NCBI RefSeq assembly: GCF_947504105.1
Contig: NZ_CANNGP010000009.1
Location: 61,728 to 125,727 of the forward strand
Length of the DNA: 64,000 nucleotides
Direction of reading: 5' to 3'
From: an uncultured Tateyamaria sp.
GTDB lineage: Bacteria; Pseudomonadota; Alphaproteobacteria; Rhodobacterales; Rhodobacteraceae
Under the pieces are notes generated by a model. The model was not told the DNA's origin. It saw nothing but the letters and a program-made list of their open reading frames with translations, and searched no databases. Positions 27,087 to 35,734 of the stretch are shown here, piece after piece. How positions within the stretch are numbered: position 1 is the stretch's first letter; every line of letters starts with the position of its first letter. Both the position numbers and the translations under genes were made by a program.

Positions 27087-28120
27087 TGGATCAGGCTGCC
27101 CTCATGGAGGCAATGGATATCCTCTGTCCTATGCATCTTCTACTCAGTCCAACGGGTCATGTGCTGCATGCAGGGCCCACGTTGCAGAAGCTGCGTCCAA
27201 ACACTCCAATGGTCGGTCGACGGTTTCTCGAAATCTTTGACTTGAAGCGACCACGCGCGATCACTTCGATTGATGGTTTACGGGCGACGGCTGGCACCAA
27301 GCTGCACTTGCAATTGCGCGATGCCCCCAAGACTGAAGTCAAGGGACTGTTGGTTGCCGGCCCCGAAAAGGGGCAAAGCATAGTGAACCTGTCGTTTGGT
27401 ATCTCGGTGGTTGATGCCGTGTCCGATTATGCCCTGAACAGCGCAGATTTCGCTGCAACCGACCTCACGATCGAGATGTTGTATCTGGTTGAGGCAAAGT
27501 CTGCAGCGATGGAGGCATCTCGTAAACTGAACCTGCGTTTGCAGGGGGCCATGATCGCAGCTGAGGAACAAGCATTCACGGATACACTAACGGGACTAAA
27601 GAACCGTCGTGCGATGGATCATGTGCTTGCGCGTCACACGGATTGGGGCACACGCTTTGGCTTGATGCAGATCGATCTGGACTGGTTCAAGGCGGTAAAC
27701 GATACGCTTGGCCATGCAGCCGGAGACCATGTACTGCAAACGGTCGCGCGGGTGATGGTCGAAGAAACGCGAGAGAGCGATACTGTCGCACGCGTTGGTG
27801 GTGACGAATTCGTAGTAATTTTGCCCCACGCAAAGGATGGTGATGCGATGGGTGGTATTGGTCGCCGAATCATTCAGCGACTGTCACAACCTATTCCGTT
27901 CCAGGGGGACGTGTGCCGCATCTCGGCCAGTATCGGGTCCGCCATATTCGATCCAGCTTCGGACCAGTCCGTGGCAGATGTAATGGACGATGCTGATGTG
28001 GCTCTCTACGCGTCCAAACACGGCGGTCGTGGACAGCAGACCCACTACATACCGTCTCTGCGGCACAATGCTCAAAACCTTGCACCGCCTACGGGGCGGG
28101 ATGCCGAGAGCAGCGCCTGA
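27083..28120 (+). CDS. HNOBA-GGDEF diguanylate cyclase paired with the H-NOX-like protein
   Basis: A 345-residue protein. Residues 1-130 resemble the H-NOX-associated (HNOBA) PAS-like domain (CPMHLLLSPTGHVLHAG, GLLVAGPEKGQSIVNLSFGI). A signalling helix follows (ADFAATDLTIEMLYLVEAKS). Residues 165-330 form a GGDEF domain with DLDWFKAVNDTLGHAAGD, intact RVGGDEF and I-site RESD. It should synthesise c-di-GMP. The 4-nt overlap with the H-NOX-like gene indicates coupled translation and direct interaction of the products. In animals HNOBA links H-NOX to guanylate cyclase; here the output is a diguanylate cyclase. Confidence 0.9.
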   Translation: MMDQAALMEAMDILCPMHLLLSPTGHVLHAGPTLQKLRPNTPMVGRRFLEIFDLKRPRAITSIDGLRATAGTKLHLQLRDAPKTEVKGLLVAGPEKGQSIVNLSFGISVVDAVSDYALNSADFAATDLTIEMLYLVEAKSAAMEASRKLNLRLQGAMIAAEEQAFTDTLTGLKNRRAMDHVLARHTDWGTRFGLMQIDLDWFKAVNDTLGHAAGDHVLQTVARVMVEETRESDTVARVGGDEFVVILPHAKDGDAMGGIGRRIIQRLSQPIPFQGDVCRISASIGSAIFDPASDQSVADVMDDADVALYASKHGGRGQQTHYIPSLRHNAQNLAPPTGRDAESSA

Positions 28121-28349
28121 TCTATCTCTTTCAGGACCAAATGTGTTCCAAAGAGGTAATGTAGCTGTTTACACTCGGGGAAGCAGGATGCCGTGTTTTG
28201 GGCGAGGTTCCAGCTCAACACGTATTGCTTGGTAAAAAGCCAAGGCCCATTGCGAATTTCGGCTTGGAATGTCGCGCTGAATAAACATCCATAAACATGT
28301 CAACGCGCATCAGCTTGATCAACAAAGAGAACGTTGGATGTGAAGAACT

Positions 28350-28423
28350 GGCAGCCCGTAGGGGAATCGAACCCCTCTTTCCAGGTTGAAAACCTGGCGT
28401 CCTAACCGATAGACGAACGGGCC
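28350..28423 (-). tRNA. tRNA-Glu(UUC)
   Basis: On the minus strand the acceptor is GGCCCGT paired with ACGGGCT. The D-arm contains GTCTATCGGTTAGGAC, the anticodon stem is CCAGG/CCTGG with loop TTTTCAA (anticodon UUC), and the T-arm is AGGGG-TTCGATT-CCCCT. The encoded CCA end lies at 28350-28352. Confidence 0.95.
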
Positions 28424-28525
28424 AGCGCTGATGTGAGCGCTCAGATAGGCAATTCGACGGTTGTGCGCAAGCGGAAAAAACGTCTGGGCGAGGATATTTC
28501 TATCGAAATTTGCAGGCCGTTGATG

Positions 28526-30265
28526 TCATGCCCGTGCGGCATCTTCGAGCCTAAGTTGCACTGACTGCCGCCCCCGGAATGAATTGATTTCAATACGTCC
28601 TGCCAAGTGGAATGGCGCGCCACCGTGATCAACAAGCGCTTGGCCTAACGGACTGTCGAAAGCACCGAAAGCGATGGCATCAAGACGCGGTCCTCCCGGC
28701 TCTCCGAAGGTAAGCTTAAGATGCGCTTCGCCCACCCGCCGAGCCTGTAAAATACGCATCCCGGTAAACACGTAGCGCGGCGCAGACGCGCCCGCTCCAA
28801 ACGGGCCTGCCGCGTCGATCTGGTTCAACAATTCGACCGTGGCCGCGCCGGGCATCAATACGCCATCCAGGCGCAGATCAGCCGGGCCAAGCGCATCGGC
28901 ACCTTGCTTGGCCAAGAGTTCTGACAGGCGTTCCATGGCTGGCTCGATCTTGTCCGCTTCGACCGTGAGACCCGCGGCCATCTTGTGCCCGCCCCCCTTG
29001 ATCAACAATCCTTCGGCGGCCAGTCGCTGGATTGGTGCACCAAGATCAATGCCCGTGACTGAGCGACCTGACCCTTTCCCGATTCCATCCTCGACGCCAA
29101 TGACGATGGATGGCCGATTGGTTGCCTCTTTGACACGCGATGCGACGATACCAACCACGCCCGGGTGCCATCCGGGACCCGCGGCCCATGCCAGCGCACC
29201 GTCCGTACCGTGCGTTTCGCATTGCGCGATCGCTTCGGCCCGAACGTGCGCCTCGATTTCTCGCCGCTCGGCGTTGAGCGTGTTGAGTCGTTCGGCCAAT
29301 GCTGCTGCCTCGTGCGGGTCAGTTGTCGCCAGAAGGCGGGCACCCAGGTCAGCCTGTCCAATCCGGCCACCCGCATTGATCCTTGGCCCGAGCAGGTAGC
29401 CGAGGTGATACGGTGTCGGTGCCGTATCGAGGCCCGCGATATCTGCCAGGGCGACCAGTCCCACGCGATCACGTCGGGCCATGACTTTGAGTCCCTGCCG
29501 GACAAACGCGCGATTGACACCAACCAGGGGCGCGACGTCCGCGACAGTTGCCAACCCCACAAGGTCCAGCATTGCCATCAGGTCGGGACCGTTCGTTCCA
29601 GCCTCGCGCAATTGGCGTCCTGCTTCGACCAGGGCCAGAAAAACGACAGCAGCGGCGCACAGATGTGCCAATGCCCCGTCTTCGTCCTGTCGGTTCGGGT
29701 TCACAACTGCATAGGCATCGGGGAGAGTTTCTGCACCCAGATGGTGATCCAGTACGATCACGTCTGCACCTTTTGCCGCAGCGATCGGGCCATGCGACAG
29801 TGTTCCACAGTCAACGCAAATGATAAGGTCATGCGACGCCGCAAGCCGGGCCATCGCCTCGTCATTGGGACCATAGCCCTCGTCAATGCGGTCAGGCACA
29901 TAAAGCGTCGCCGATGTGTCCATGGCTCTGAGCCATGTGATCAGCAAGGCTGCGGAACTGCCTCCGTCCACGTCGTAATCTGCGAAGATGGTGATGTTCT
30001 GACGCTTTCGGACCGCATCTAAAATCCGTGTGGCCGCGGTCTCCATATCTCGCAAGGATCGCGGATCGGGCATCAGGTCGCGCAGAGTCGGCGAGAGGTA
30101 GGTTTCTGCCGCGTTGGGGGGGACCCCCATGCGAGCCAGGATCTGACAGACCGGACGGGGCAATTGTGTGAACTGTGCCAACGCTTCGGCCGCGCGTTCG
30201 GTCGCGACATCCGGGCCGATCCAGGCCCGGCCGGCCAGCGACCGTTCAATCCCCAAGAATGCCAC
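28526..30265 (-). CDS. recJ: Single-stranded-DNA-specific exonuclease RecJ
   Basis: A 579-residue 5'-3' exonuclease of the DHH family. Motif I is FADYDVDGGSSAALL, the DHH motif VLDHHLG, and the DHHA1 glycine signature GPRINAGGRIGQ, followed by GIVASRVKEATNRPS. The C-terminal OB-like domain ends the protein. It acts in recombination and mismatch repair in the cytosol. It is the last gene of the block hom-glpX-recJ, separated from glpX by 96 bp. Confidence 0.95.
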   Translation of the reverse strand: MAFLGIERSLAGRAWIGPDVATERAAEALAQFTQLPRPVCQILARMGVPPNAAETYLSPTLRDLMPDPRSLRDMETAATRILDAVRKRQNITIFADYDVDGGSSAALLITWLRAMDTSATLYVPDRIDEGYGPNDEAMARLAASHDLIICVDCGTLSHGPIAAAKGADVIVLDHHLGAETLPDAYAVVNPNRQDEDGALAHLCAAAVVFLALVEAGRQLREAGTNGPDLMAMLDLVGLATVADVAPLVGVNRAFVRQGLKVMARRDRVGLVALADIAGLDTAPTPYHLGYLLGPRINAGGRIGQADLGARLLATTDPHEAAALAERLNTLNAERREIEAHVRAEAIAQCETHGTDGALAWAAGPGWHPGVVGIVASRVKEATNRPSIVIGVEDGIGKGSGRSVTGIDLGAPIQRLAAEGLLIKGGGHKMAAGLTVEADKIEPAMERLSELLAKQGADALGPADLRLDGVLMPGAATVELLNQIDAAGPFGAGASAPRYVFTGMRILQARRVGEAHLKLTFGEPGGPRLDAIAFGAFDSPLGQALVDHGGAPFHLAGRIEINSFRGRQSVQLRLEDAARA

Positions 30266-30361
30266 AGAGACCTCCCCCTTCGCGCAACACGGCGCCAGTG
30301 TAGGCGCGCGCGCACCTGTGGCAACAACATCGTAAGGCGGACGTGTCGTCCGCCCCGCTCG

Positions 30362-31330
30362 TCAAACGGTATGTGTTGGCGTTCGGTAGTTGATGCGGCG
30401 AACCGATCCGGTTCTGGAACGCATCAGCAATGTCTCGCAGGTCAACCATCCTGGTTCCCGTTGTACGGCGTGCAAGAGCGACCCGCTGGTGACACCTGTA
30501 GCGGCAAAGATGACGTCTTGGGTCACCATTTCGTCGCGAGTGTAGATGCGGTTCAGGTCGGTGATCCCGGCCTTGGCCGCGCGGCCTTTTTCGTCATCGT
30601 TGCGGAACAGAAGACGGCCATAGATCTGTCCACCCATACATTTCAGGGCTGCGGCTGCCAGAACACCTTCCGGTGCACCACCTTCACCCATGTACATGTC
30701 GATGCCGGTGGTGGGGTCGGCACAATGCATCACGCCCGCGACGTCCCCGTCGGTAATAAGGCGGATCGACGCGCCGGTGCCACGTACTGCTGCGATCACG
30801 GCTTCGTGGCGTGGGCGTTCCAGGATGCAAACGGTGATGTCAGACGTCGAGCATCCCTTGGCCTTGGCAAGAGCTTCGACCCGTTCGGACGGGCTCATGT
30901 CCAGCGTGACCGTGTCCGGGGCAAAGCCCGGGCCGATCGCCAGCTTGTCCATATAAACATCGGGTGCATGCAGCATGCTGCCGCGCGGACCCATCGCAAT
31001 GACCGTCAGTGCGTTGGGCATATCCTTGGCCGTCAGGGTCGTGCCTTCGAGCGGGTCAAGAGCGATGTCCACGCCGGGGCCGGTGCCTGTACCGACCTCT
31101 TCACCGATAAACAGCATCGGCGCCTCGTCACGCTCGCCTTCGCCGATGACGACCACGCCTGCGATATCGAGCATATTCAACTGTTCGCGCATGGCATTGA
31201 CGGCGGCCTGGTCTGCCGCTTTCTCGTCCCCGTGGCCGACAAGTCGGGCCGAGGCAAGTGCTGCGGCCTCAGACACGCGGGCAAGGCCCAATGAAAGCAT
31301 GCGATCCTGGAATTGTGCGGTGGCTGTCAT
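30362..31330 (-). CDS. glpX: Class II fructose-1,6-bisphosphatase GlpX
   Basis: A 322-residue gluconeogenic enzyme hydrolysing fructose 1,6-bisphosphate. Signatures include VVIGEGERDEAPMLFIGE (metal-binding DE region), DPLEGTTLTAKDMPNA and the substrate-site GEGGAPEGVLAAAALK. The ATG at 31330 (MTATAQFQDRM) is preferred over an upstream extension lacking homology. It lies 34 bp after hom in the same direction, so co-transcription is likely. Confidence 0.95.
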   Translation of the reverse strand: MTATAQFQDRMLSLGLARVSEAAALASARLVGHGDEKAADQAAVNAMREQLNMLDIAGVVVIGEGERDEAPMLFIGEEVGTGTGPGVDIALDPLEGTTLTAKDMPNALTVIAMGPRGSMLHAPDVYMDKLAIGPGFAPDTVTLDMSPSERVEALAKAKGCSTSDITVCILERPRHEAVIAAVRGTGASIRLITDGDVAGVMHCADPTTGIDMYMGEGGAPEGVLAAAALKCMGGQIYGRLLFRNDDEKGRAAKAGITDLNRIYTRDEMVTQDVIFAATGVTSGSLLHAVQREPGWLTCETLLMRSRTGSVRRINYRTPTHTV

Positions 31331-31364
31331 CTTAGTAAATCCTTTGGGGGGAGAGTATGATGTG

Positions 31365-32651
31365 TCAGACGGACTCGATGCGAAGAACAACGGGGTCCGA
31401 AGCAAGGACACCGGTGCCCTGCATTGCCTTGATCGCCTCGTCGACGGCGGCACGTGTACAGGTGTGGGTTACAATCAGAACTGGGGCGGTTGTGTCGCTA
31501 TGGCCGTATTGCCGCATCCGGTCGATGCTGACACCGGCCTCTCCCAGAACGGTCGCGATCTTGGCAAGCGCCCCGGGTTTGTCCACCAGCGCCATGCGCA
31601 GGTAGTAGGGTGCAGGCAAGACCGAGGCCGCCCGCGGGGCAGTTTCGAGCGTCCCGGATGGCTGACCAAAGACAGGCAGTGTTAGGCCGCGCGTGATATC
31701 GCACACATCACCCATCACGGCGGATGCGGTGGGACCTTCGCCTGCGCCGGGGCCGCGTAGAACAATCTGTTCGACTGCATGCCCCTCGATCGCCACCATG
31801 TTCGTGCCGCCCTGCAATTGTCCGAAGGGCGAAGTGTCAGGCACGAGGCACGGCATCATGCGCTGTTCCAGCCCGCGCCCTGTCTTTTGCGCGACACCCA
31901 GTAGCTTGATCTTGAAGCCCATATCGGCCGCATGCCGGATGTCTTCGATGCTGATGCGTTCAATGCCCTCAAGCTCGATCCCATCGAAGTCCACGCGAGT
32001 GCCAAATGCGATTGAGGACAGAATGGCCAGTTTGTGCGCTGCATCTATGCCCCCCACGTCAAGCTGCGGATCCGCTTCGAGATACCCAAGCCCATCTGCT
32101 TCGGCAAAGACCTCTTCGTAGGTCAGTCCAGCACTTTCCATGCGGGTCAGGATGTAGTTGCAAGACCCGTTCATGACGCCGACGATGCGTGTCACTTCGT
32201 TCCCTGCCAGCCCTTCGGTCAAGGCCTTGATCACTGGAATACCGCCTGCGACAGCAGCCTCATAGCGGAGGCTGACGCCCTTGGCTTCGGCGGCTTCGGC
32301 GAGGGTCTGGCCGTGAACTGCGAGCATCGCTTTGTTCGCCGTCACCACGTCCTTGCCGACGGCGATGGCCGCCTCGACAGAGGCCTTGGCAGGGCCGTCC
32401 GTGCCCCCCATCAGTTCGACGTAAATGTCGACATCGTCCCGGGTCGCCAGCGCAACAGGATCATCTTCCCATGCATAGCTGTTCAAAGGCACACCGCGGT
32501 CCTTGTCGCGCGATCTGGCGCTGACAGCGCTGATCTCGATTTTGCGACCTGTGCGCGCTTCCAACAGTGCGCTGTGCTGCCGAATGATCTTGACGACGCC
32601 GACCCCGACGGTGCCCAACCCTGCAATGCCAAGCCGAAGCGGTGCGTTCAT
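31365..32651 (-). CDS. hom: Homoserine dehydrogenase
   Basis: A 428-residue enzyme making homoserine from aspartate semialdehyde for threonine and methionine synthesis. The NAD(P) motif GIAGLGTVGVGVV is at the N-terminus. The catalytic region contains NGSCNYILTRME, YLEADPQLDVGGIDAAHKLA and the lysine in VVTANKAML. A C-terminal ACT domain (about 345-425, YYLRMALVDKPGALAKIATV) suggests feedback control by threonine. It is the first gene of the hom-glpX-recJ block. Confidence 0.96.
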   Translation of the reverse strand: MNAPLRLGIAGLGTVGVGVVKIIRQHSALLEARTGRKIEISAVSARSRDKDRGVPLNSYAWEDDPVALATRDDVDIYVELMGGTDGPAKASVEAAIAVGKDVVTANKAMLAVHGQTLAEAAEAKGVSLRYEAAVAGGIPVIKALTEGLAGNEVTRIVGVMNGSCNYILTRMESAGLTYEEVFAEADGLGYLEADPQLDVGGIDAAHKLAILSSIAFGTRVDFDGIELEGIERISIEDIRHAADMGFKIKLLGVAQKTGRGLEQRMMPCLVPDTSPFGQLQGGTNMVAIEGHAVEQIVLRGPGAGEGPTASAVMGDVCDITRGLTLPVFGQPSGTLETAPRAASVLPAPYYLRMALVDKPGALAKIATVLGEAGVSIDRMRQYGHSDTTAPVLIVTHTCTRAAVDEAIKAMQGTGVLASDPVVLRIESV

Positions 32652-32732
32652 GTCGGGATCCTTTGAGCGATGGGTCGTCGCAGGCGATGTAGCGGGTTCC
32701 TTGGGCAGGTGCAATTGTCCTTGATTTTGGGC

Positions 32733-33017
32733 TCAGCCCCAGCGCGCACGCATCCTGGCCCGCGTGGCAGGATCAACAATACTGCGTTGCTGCAGCGCGC
32801 GTGCGCGCGCTCTCAGGGCGGCAACGCGTGCTTCAAGCGTTTCGGTTGTTTGAACGGGGTCACTCACAACAGGTGCGGATGCTGCCAAAAGCGGTTCCAG
32901 CGGCACAAGCGCCGGGAACTCCGATGCTTCGACCGCGGGTGAGACTGTATTGTCCAGGTCCGGAAACTGCGTGCAAGCAGTCAAGGTCAGACAAAGAAGG
33001 GCCGTCGCTGCGCGCAT
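32733..33017 (-). CDS. Small lipoprotein
   Basis: A 94-residue protein with a lipoprotein signal (MRAATALLCLTLTAC, lipobox LTAC). A proline/alanine-rich linker follows, then a short charged helix (TLEARVAALRARARALQQRS). No family is recognised. The ATG at 33017 is the start that gives a proper signal peptide. It lies 81 bp upstream of hom in the same direction; the divergent TetR gene starts 105 bp away. Confidence 0.7.
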   Translation of the reverse strand: MRAATALLCLTLTACTQFPDLDNTVSPAVEASEFPALVPLEPLLAASAPVVSDPVQTTETLEARVAALRARARALQQRSIVDPATRARMRARWG

Positions 33018-33094
33018 GGTTGAGATGTTCCGCAAATCCTGTGTTGCCCATGTGATGCACCAAGCCCATGCATGGCGCAAGCGTGCCTTGGTTT

Positions 33095-33108
33095 TGAACA
33101 TATGTTCA
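33095..33108. promoter_or_regulatory. Palindromic operator upstream of the TetR gene
   Basis: TGAACATATGTTCA is a perfect 14-bp palindrome ending 14 bp before the TetR start and lying between divergent genes. TetR proteins usually bind such sites to repress themselves and a neighbour, here the lipoprotein gene. Confidence 0.5.
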
Positions 33109-33122
33109 GATAAATCTCGCCC

Positions 33123-33707
33123 ATGGCTCGTACCATCGGCTCACATTCCGATATCACCGGTCCGCGTGTTCGCGCTGCGGCGCTGCGTTTGTTTGCGCGT
33201 CACGGCTATGCTGCTGTTTCCATGCGCCAAATTGCGGGTGAGGTAGGTGTGCAGGCCGGAGCGCTATACAATTACACGCCAGACAAGCAGAGCCTTTTGT
33301 TTGCCCTGATGCGTGATCATATGGTCGAATTGCTCGACGCTGTGCCCATCATAGATACAGACGCCCCAATCGATCAGCTTCAAGCATTTGTGCGCTTTCA
33401 CATCGGGTTTCACCACGCGCGACCGGATGCCGTGTTCATTGCGTATATGGAGTTACGCAATCTCGAAGCACGGAATTTTGCTGAGATCGAAGTCCTGCGG
33501 GGGCGTTACGAAGCCGTGCTGGAACGTATTTTGCGGGACGGCGCCGGGTCCGGCATGTTCGATGTCGTCGATCCCAAGATCGCGACGCTGGCCGTGATTG
33601 CGATGCTGACTGGCGTGACGACATGGTTCCGGGACGAGGGTCGTCTCAGCCTTGCGAATGTGCAGGACCAGTATTGGAACATGGTGCGCAAAGCTGTCGT
33701 GGCGTGA
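33123..33707 (+). CDS. TetR/AcrR family regulator
   Basis: A 194-residue regulator. The N-terminal helix-turn-helix contains ALRLFARHGYAAVSMRQIAG and GVQAGALYNYTPDKQSLL. A C-terminal ligand domain includes FHHARPDAVFIAYMELRNLE. The C-terminal type resembles regulators of acyl-CoA or related metabolism, but this is only an impression. The perfect palindrome upstream suggests autoregulation. Confidence 0.92.
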   Translation: MARTIGSHSDITGPRVRAAALRLFARHGYAAVSMRQIAGEVGVQAGALYNYTPDKQSLLFALMRDHMVELLDAVPIIDTDAPIDQLQAFVRFHIGFHHARPDAVFIAYMELRNLEARNFAEIEVLRGRYEAVLERILRDGAGSGMFDVVDPKIATLAVIAMLTGVTTWFRDEGRLSLANVQDQYWNMVRKAVVA

Positions 33708-33757
33708 CGGTGGGTCGGACGCTCTTTGCCGTTGGCAAAGTCGCCCCACCCACCGTC
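33706..33757. repeat. Nested hairpin repeat at a gene end (copy 2)
   Basis: Outer arms GACGGTGGGT (33706-33715) and ACCCACCGTC (33748-33757) are perfectly complementary. The inner palindrome CTTTGCC-GTT-GGCAAAG is at 33724-33740. It shares its core with the element at 15867 and sits between the convergent TetR and pirin genes, probably as a bidirectional terminator. Confidence 0.65.
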
Positions 33758-33767
33758 CCGTTTGGCT

Positions 33768-34679
33768 CTAGTGTGCAGGTTGGATGAATGTGCCATTGCG
33801 CAGGTCACGCATGGCTTGCATCAGTTCCTCTTGCGTGTTCATCACGATGGGGCCATGCCATGCGACGGGTTCGTTGATCGGTGCACCTGAAACCAGCAGG
33901 AAACGGATGCCGCCAGGGCCTGCCTGTACAGTTACTTCATCTCCGGTGCCGAAGCGGATCAAGGTGCGATCACCGGAGAGGTCGCGGATGTTAAGCTCTT
34001 GTCCGGAAACCTCTTTTTCCAGCAGGATACCAGACGGATCGGACGCATCGGCGAATGCGCCCGCGCCCTGGAAAACATATGCGAAGGCGCGGCGATAGGT
34101 ATCGATCTTGAACGATTTCTTCACCCCGGCGGGGATTGAAATATCGAGATATTGGGGGTCGGCCGCGATACCGTCGACGGGGCCTTTCTTGCCCCAGAAT
34201 TCCCCTGTGATCACGCGCACGCGTGTCCCGTCATCGTCAATGATTTCCGGGATGTCTGAACCGGCAATGTCCTGATATCTCGGTGCCGTCATTTTCTGGT
34301 CCGAGGGCAGGTTGCCCCAGAGCTGGAAGCCGTGCATTTGACCGCGTGCGTTGCCGTGCGGCATCTCTTGGTGGAGGATGCCGGACCCGGCGGTCATCCA
34401 TTGTACGGATCCCGCACCCAGCGTGCCGGAATTGCCGAGGGAGTCGCTGTGTTCGACCGTGCCTTCCAGCACGTAAGTGATTGTTTCTATTCCTCTATGT
34501 GGGTGCCATGGGAACCCTTTTTCGAAATGCGCGGGGATGTCGTTTCGGAAGTCGTCAAACAGCAGAAACGGGTCCAGTTCTGATGGGTCCTGGAAGCCGA
34601 ATGCGCGGTGCAGGTGCACGCCTGCGCCTTCGAGTGTGGGTTGGGCCTGACGGGTTTCGAGTGTCGGTCTCAGGGACAT
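33768..34679 (-). CDS. Pirin family protein
   Basis: A 303-residue bicupin. The N-terminal metal site is FPWHPHRGIETITYVLEG with HEMP-like SGILHQEMP further on, the His/Glu ligands of pirin. YTFxG-like AYVFQGAGAF and GPIVMNTQEELMQAMRD occur in the C-terminal half. Bacterial pirins include quercetin dioxygenases and regulators; the role here is unknown. It is convergent with the TetR gene. Confidence 0.93.
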   Translation of the reverse strand: MSLRPTLETRQAQPTLEGAGVHLHRAFGFQDPSELDPFLLFDDFRNDIPAHFEKGFPWHPHRGIETITYVLEGTVEHSDSLGNSGTLGAGSVQWMTAGSGILHQEMPHGNARGQMHGFQLWGNLPSDQKMTAPRYQDIAGSDIPEIIDDDGTRVRVITGEFWGKKGPVDGIAADPQYLDISIPAGVKKSFKIDTYRRAFAYVFQGAGAFADASDPSGILLEKEVSGQELNIRDLSGDRTLIRFGTGDEVTVQAGPGGIRFLLVSGAPINEPVAWHGPIVMNTQEELMQAMRDLRNGTFIQPAH

Positions 34680-34810
34680 GGTTGTCTCCTTTCATCTGTG
34701 CGTTGAGGCAAAGATAGGCCCGGACGTAAAGCGCGCAATCCGCGGCCACGAACCGGTGCTGTGCGCAGGTGCAGCGCAAGATGTTGGGGTAAGGTGACGG
34801 GACCACCACA

Positions 34811-34960
34811 ACCGTTTGGTTCTCTCATTCCCGAGGACCTGTATATACAGGTGGGCGCCAGGTAACCGGACCAGGGCCCGGACAGAGCCAGCTCCCTCGG
34901 AATTGCTTAAGGCCACCGGAATGCAACCTGTCACGAGAAGGGCAGAACCCGCCACCGCGC
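34811..34960 (+). ncRNA. ssrS: Candidate 6S RNA
   Basis: This gene-free stretch can fold like 6S RNA. An outer stem GGTTCT (34818-34823) pairs with AGAACC (34944-34949). An inner stem CCGAGG (34831-34836) pairs with CCTCGG (34895-34900). A single-stranded bubble lies between them, with a possible small hairpin on its 3' side, and the apical arm starts with the palindrome ACCTGTATATACAGGT. Motifs such as GGGCGCCAGGTAACCGGACC are similar to what I remember of alphaproteobacterial 6S RNAs. The boundaries are approximate. A covariance-model search would settle it. Confidence 0.5.
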
Positions 34961-35293
34961 TACATAGGGGTGTGTGGCGTCCGGGACAAGGTGGATGCGG
35001 CCGGTGTCTTGGCTGATCGACCCTTCGGGGAGGATTTTTGGAAACAGGGAAGGTGGATTTGCGCGTTTGGAACGTGCGCTGCGTTAATCGTGGGTTCGGG
35101 CGCCGTTTCGCGGCGGATTTGGGGCCGCGCATTGGGCAAACTGCGATGTTTGGGGGGCAAACTGCGTATTTTTGTCGGGTCAAAACGGAGGTGTTTTAGG
35201 CCGGTTTTGGCAAAGTGCACATTTTGAGCCCGAAAATGCGCATTTTGGTCCGCGCGCCGGATTTGAGGCGCGCGGACGGGTTAACGCGATACC
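34961..35293. other. Gene-free stretch with repeat-like motifs
   Basis: No convincing gene is seen. It holds the repeat-family copy at 35023-35056 (GGAGGATTTTTGGAAACAGG and onward, related to 51657-51696). The direct repeat GGGCAAACTGCG occurs near 35135 and 35156. Alternating GCACATTTT/AAAATGCGC motifs lie near 35216-35245. Short open frames on the minus strand look like translated repeat, not protein. Confidence 0.55.
35023..35056 (+). repeat. Gene-end repeat family, copy 1
   Basis: CGGGGAGGATTTTTGGAAAC followed by AGGGAAGGTGG matches the element at 51657-51696 over its ATTTTT-GAAACAGGGAAG-TGG core. Confidence 0.6.
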
Positions 35294-35734
35294 TTATGCC
35301 GCAGGTTGGCTGGTCTCGGGCCGGGCTGTTTCGCCGTTCAGGTGGTCGCGCAGGCTGTCTTCGAAAAAGTGTTGCCAGCCGCGTTGGCAGATGTCGAAAC
35401 AGGCGATCTGTGGCGAGAGCCCTTCGTGGGTCAGCGTGACCGTGCTGCCGCCCGGGGCGGGGGCGATCCGCCAGACAAGGCGGGTGCCTTTCCATTCGCC
35501 CGGATCGTCCACACCCTCCATGATCATATGGGCGTCGGTGCAGGTCCAAGTGAAGCTTTGCGCCGTGCTGCCGGGATCGATGGCAAAGGTGGCGTGGCTG
35601 GTGTTGAAGCGGATGGTGAAGCCGCTCGGCCCGCGGTCCACGCGGGTGGACCACCAGAGTTCAAGATCGTCGGCAATTTGACGCGCCGCCTGTTCGGGTG
35701 GCGCGCTGGTGGTGATCGTGGCGGTGTAGTCCAT
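35294..35734 (-). CDS. SRPBCC (AHSA1-like) protein
   Basis: A 146-residue START/AHSA1-fold protein: YTATITTSAPPEQAARQIAD, GSTVTLTHEGLSPQIACFDI, then WQHFFEDSLRDHLNG. The fold has a hydrophobic cavity, and the function of such proteins is usually unknown. Its ATG overlaps the stop of the preceding SRPBCC gene (TGATG), so both are translated from one mRNA with the ArsR and cupin genes. Confidence 0.82.
   Translation of the reverse strand: MDYTATITTSAPPEQAARQIADDLELWWSTRVDRGPSGFTIRFNTSHATFAIDPGSTAQSFTWTCTDAHMIMEGVDDPGEWKGTRLVWRIAPAPGGSTVTLTHEGLSPQIACFDICQRGWQHFFEDSLRDHLNGETARPETSQPAA

Noticed and set aside
34692..35183. 163-residue minus-strand open frame
   Set aside because: It crosses the candidate 6S RNA and repeat motifs, has repeat-like composition and no domain. 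It is more likely non-coding.
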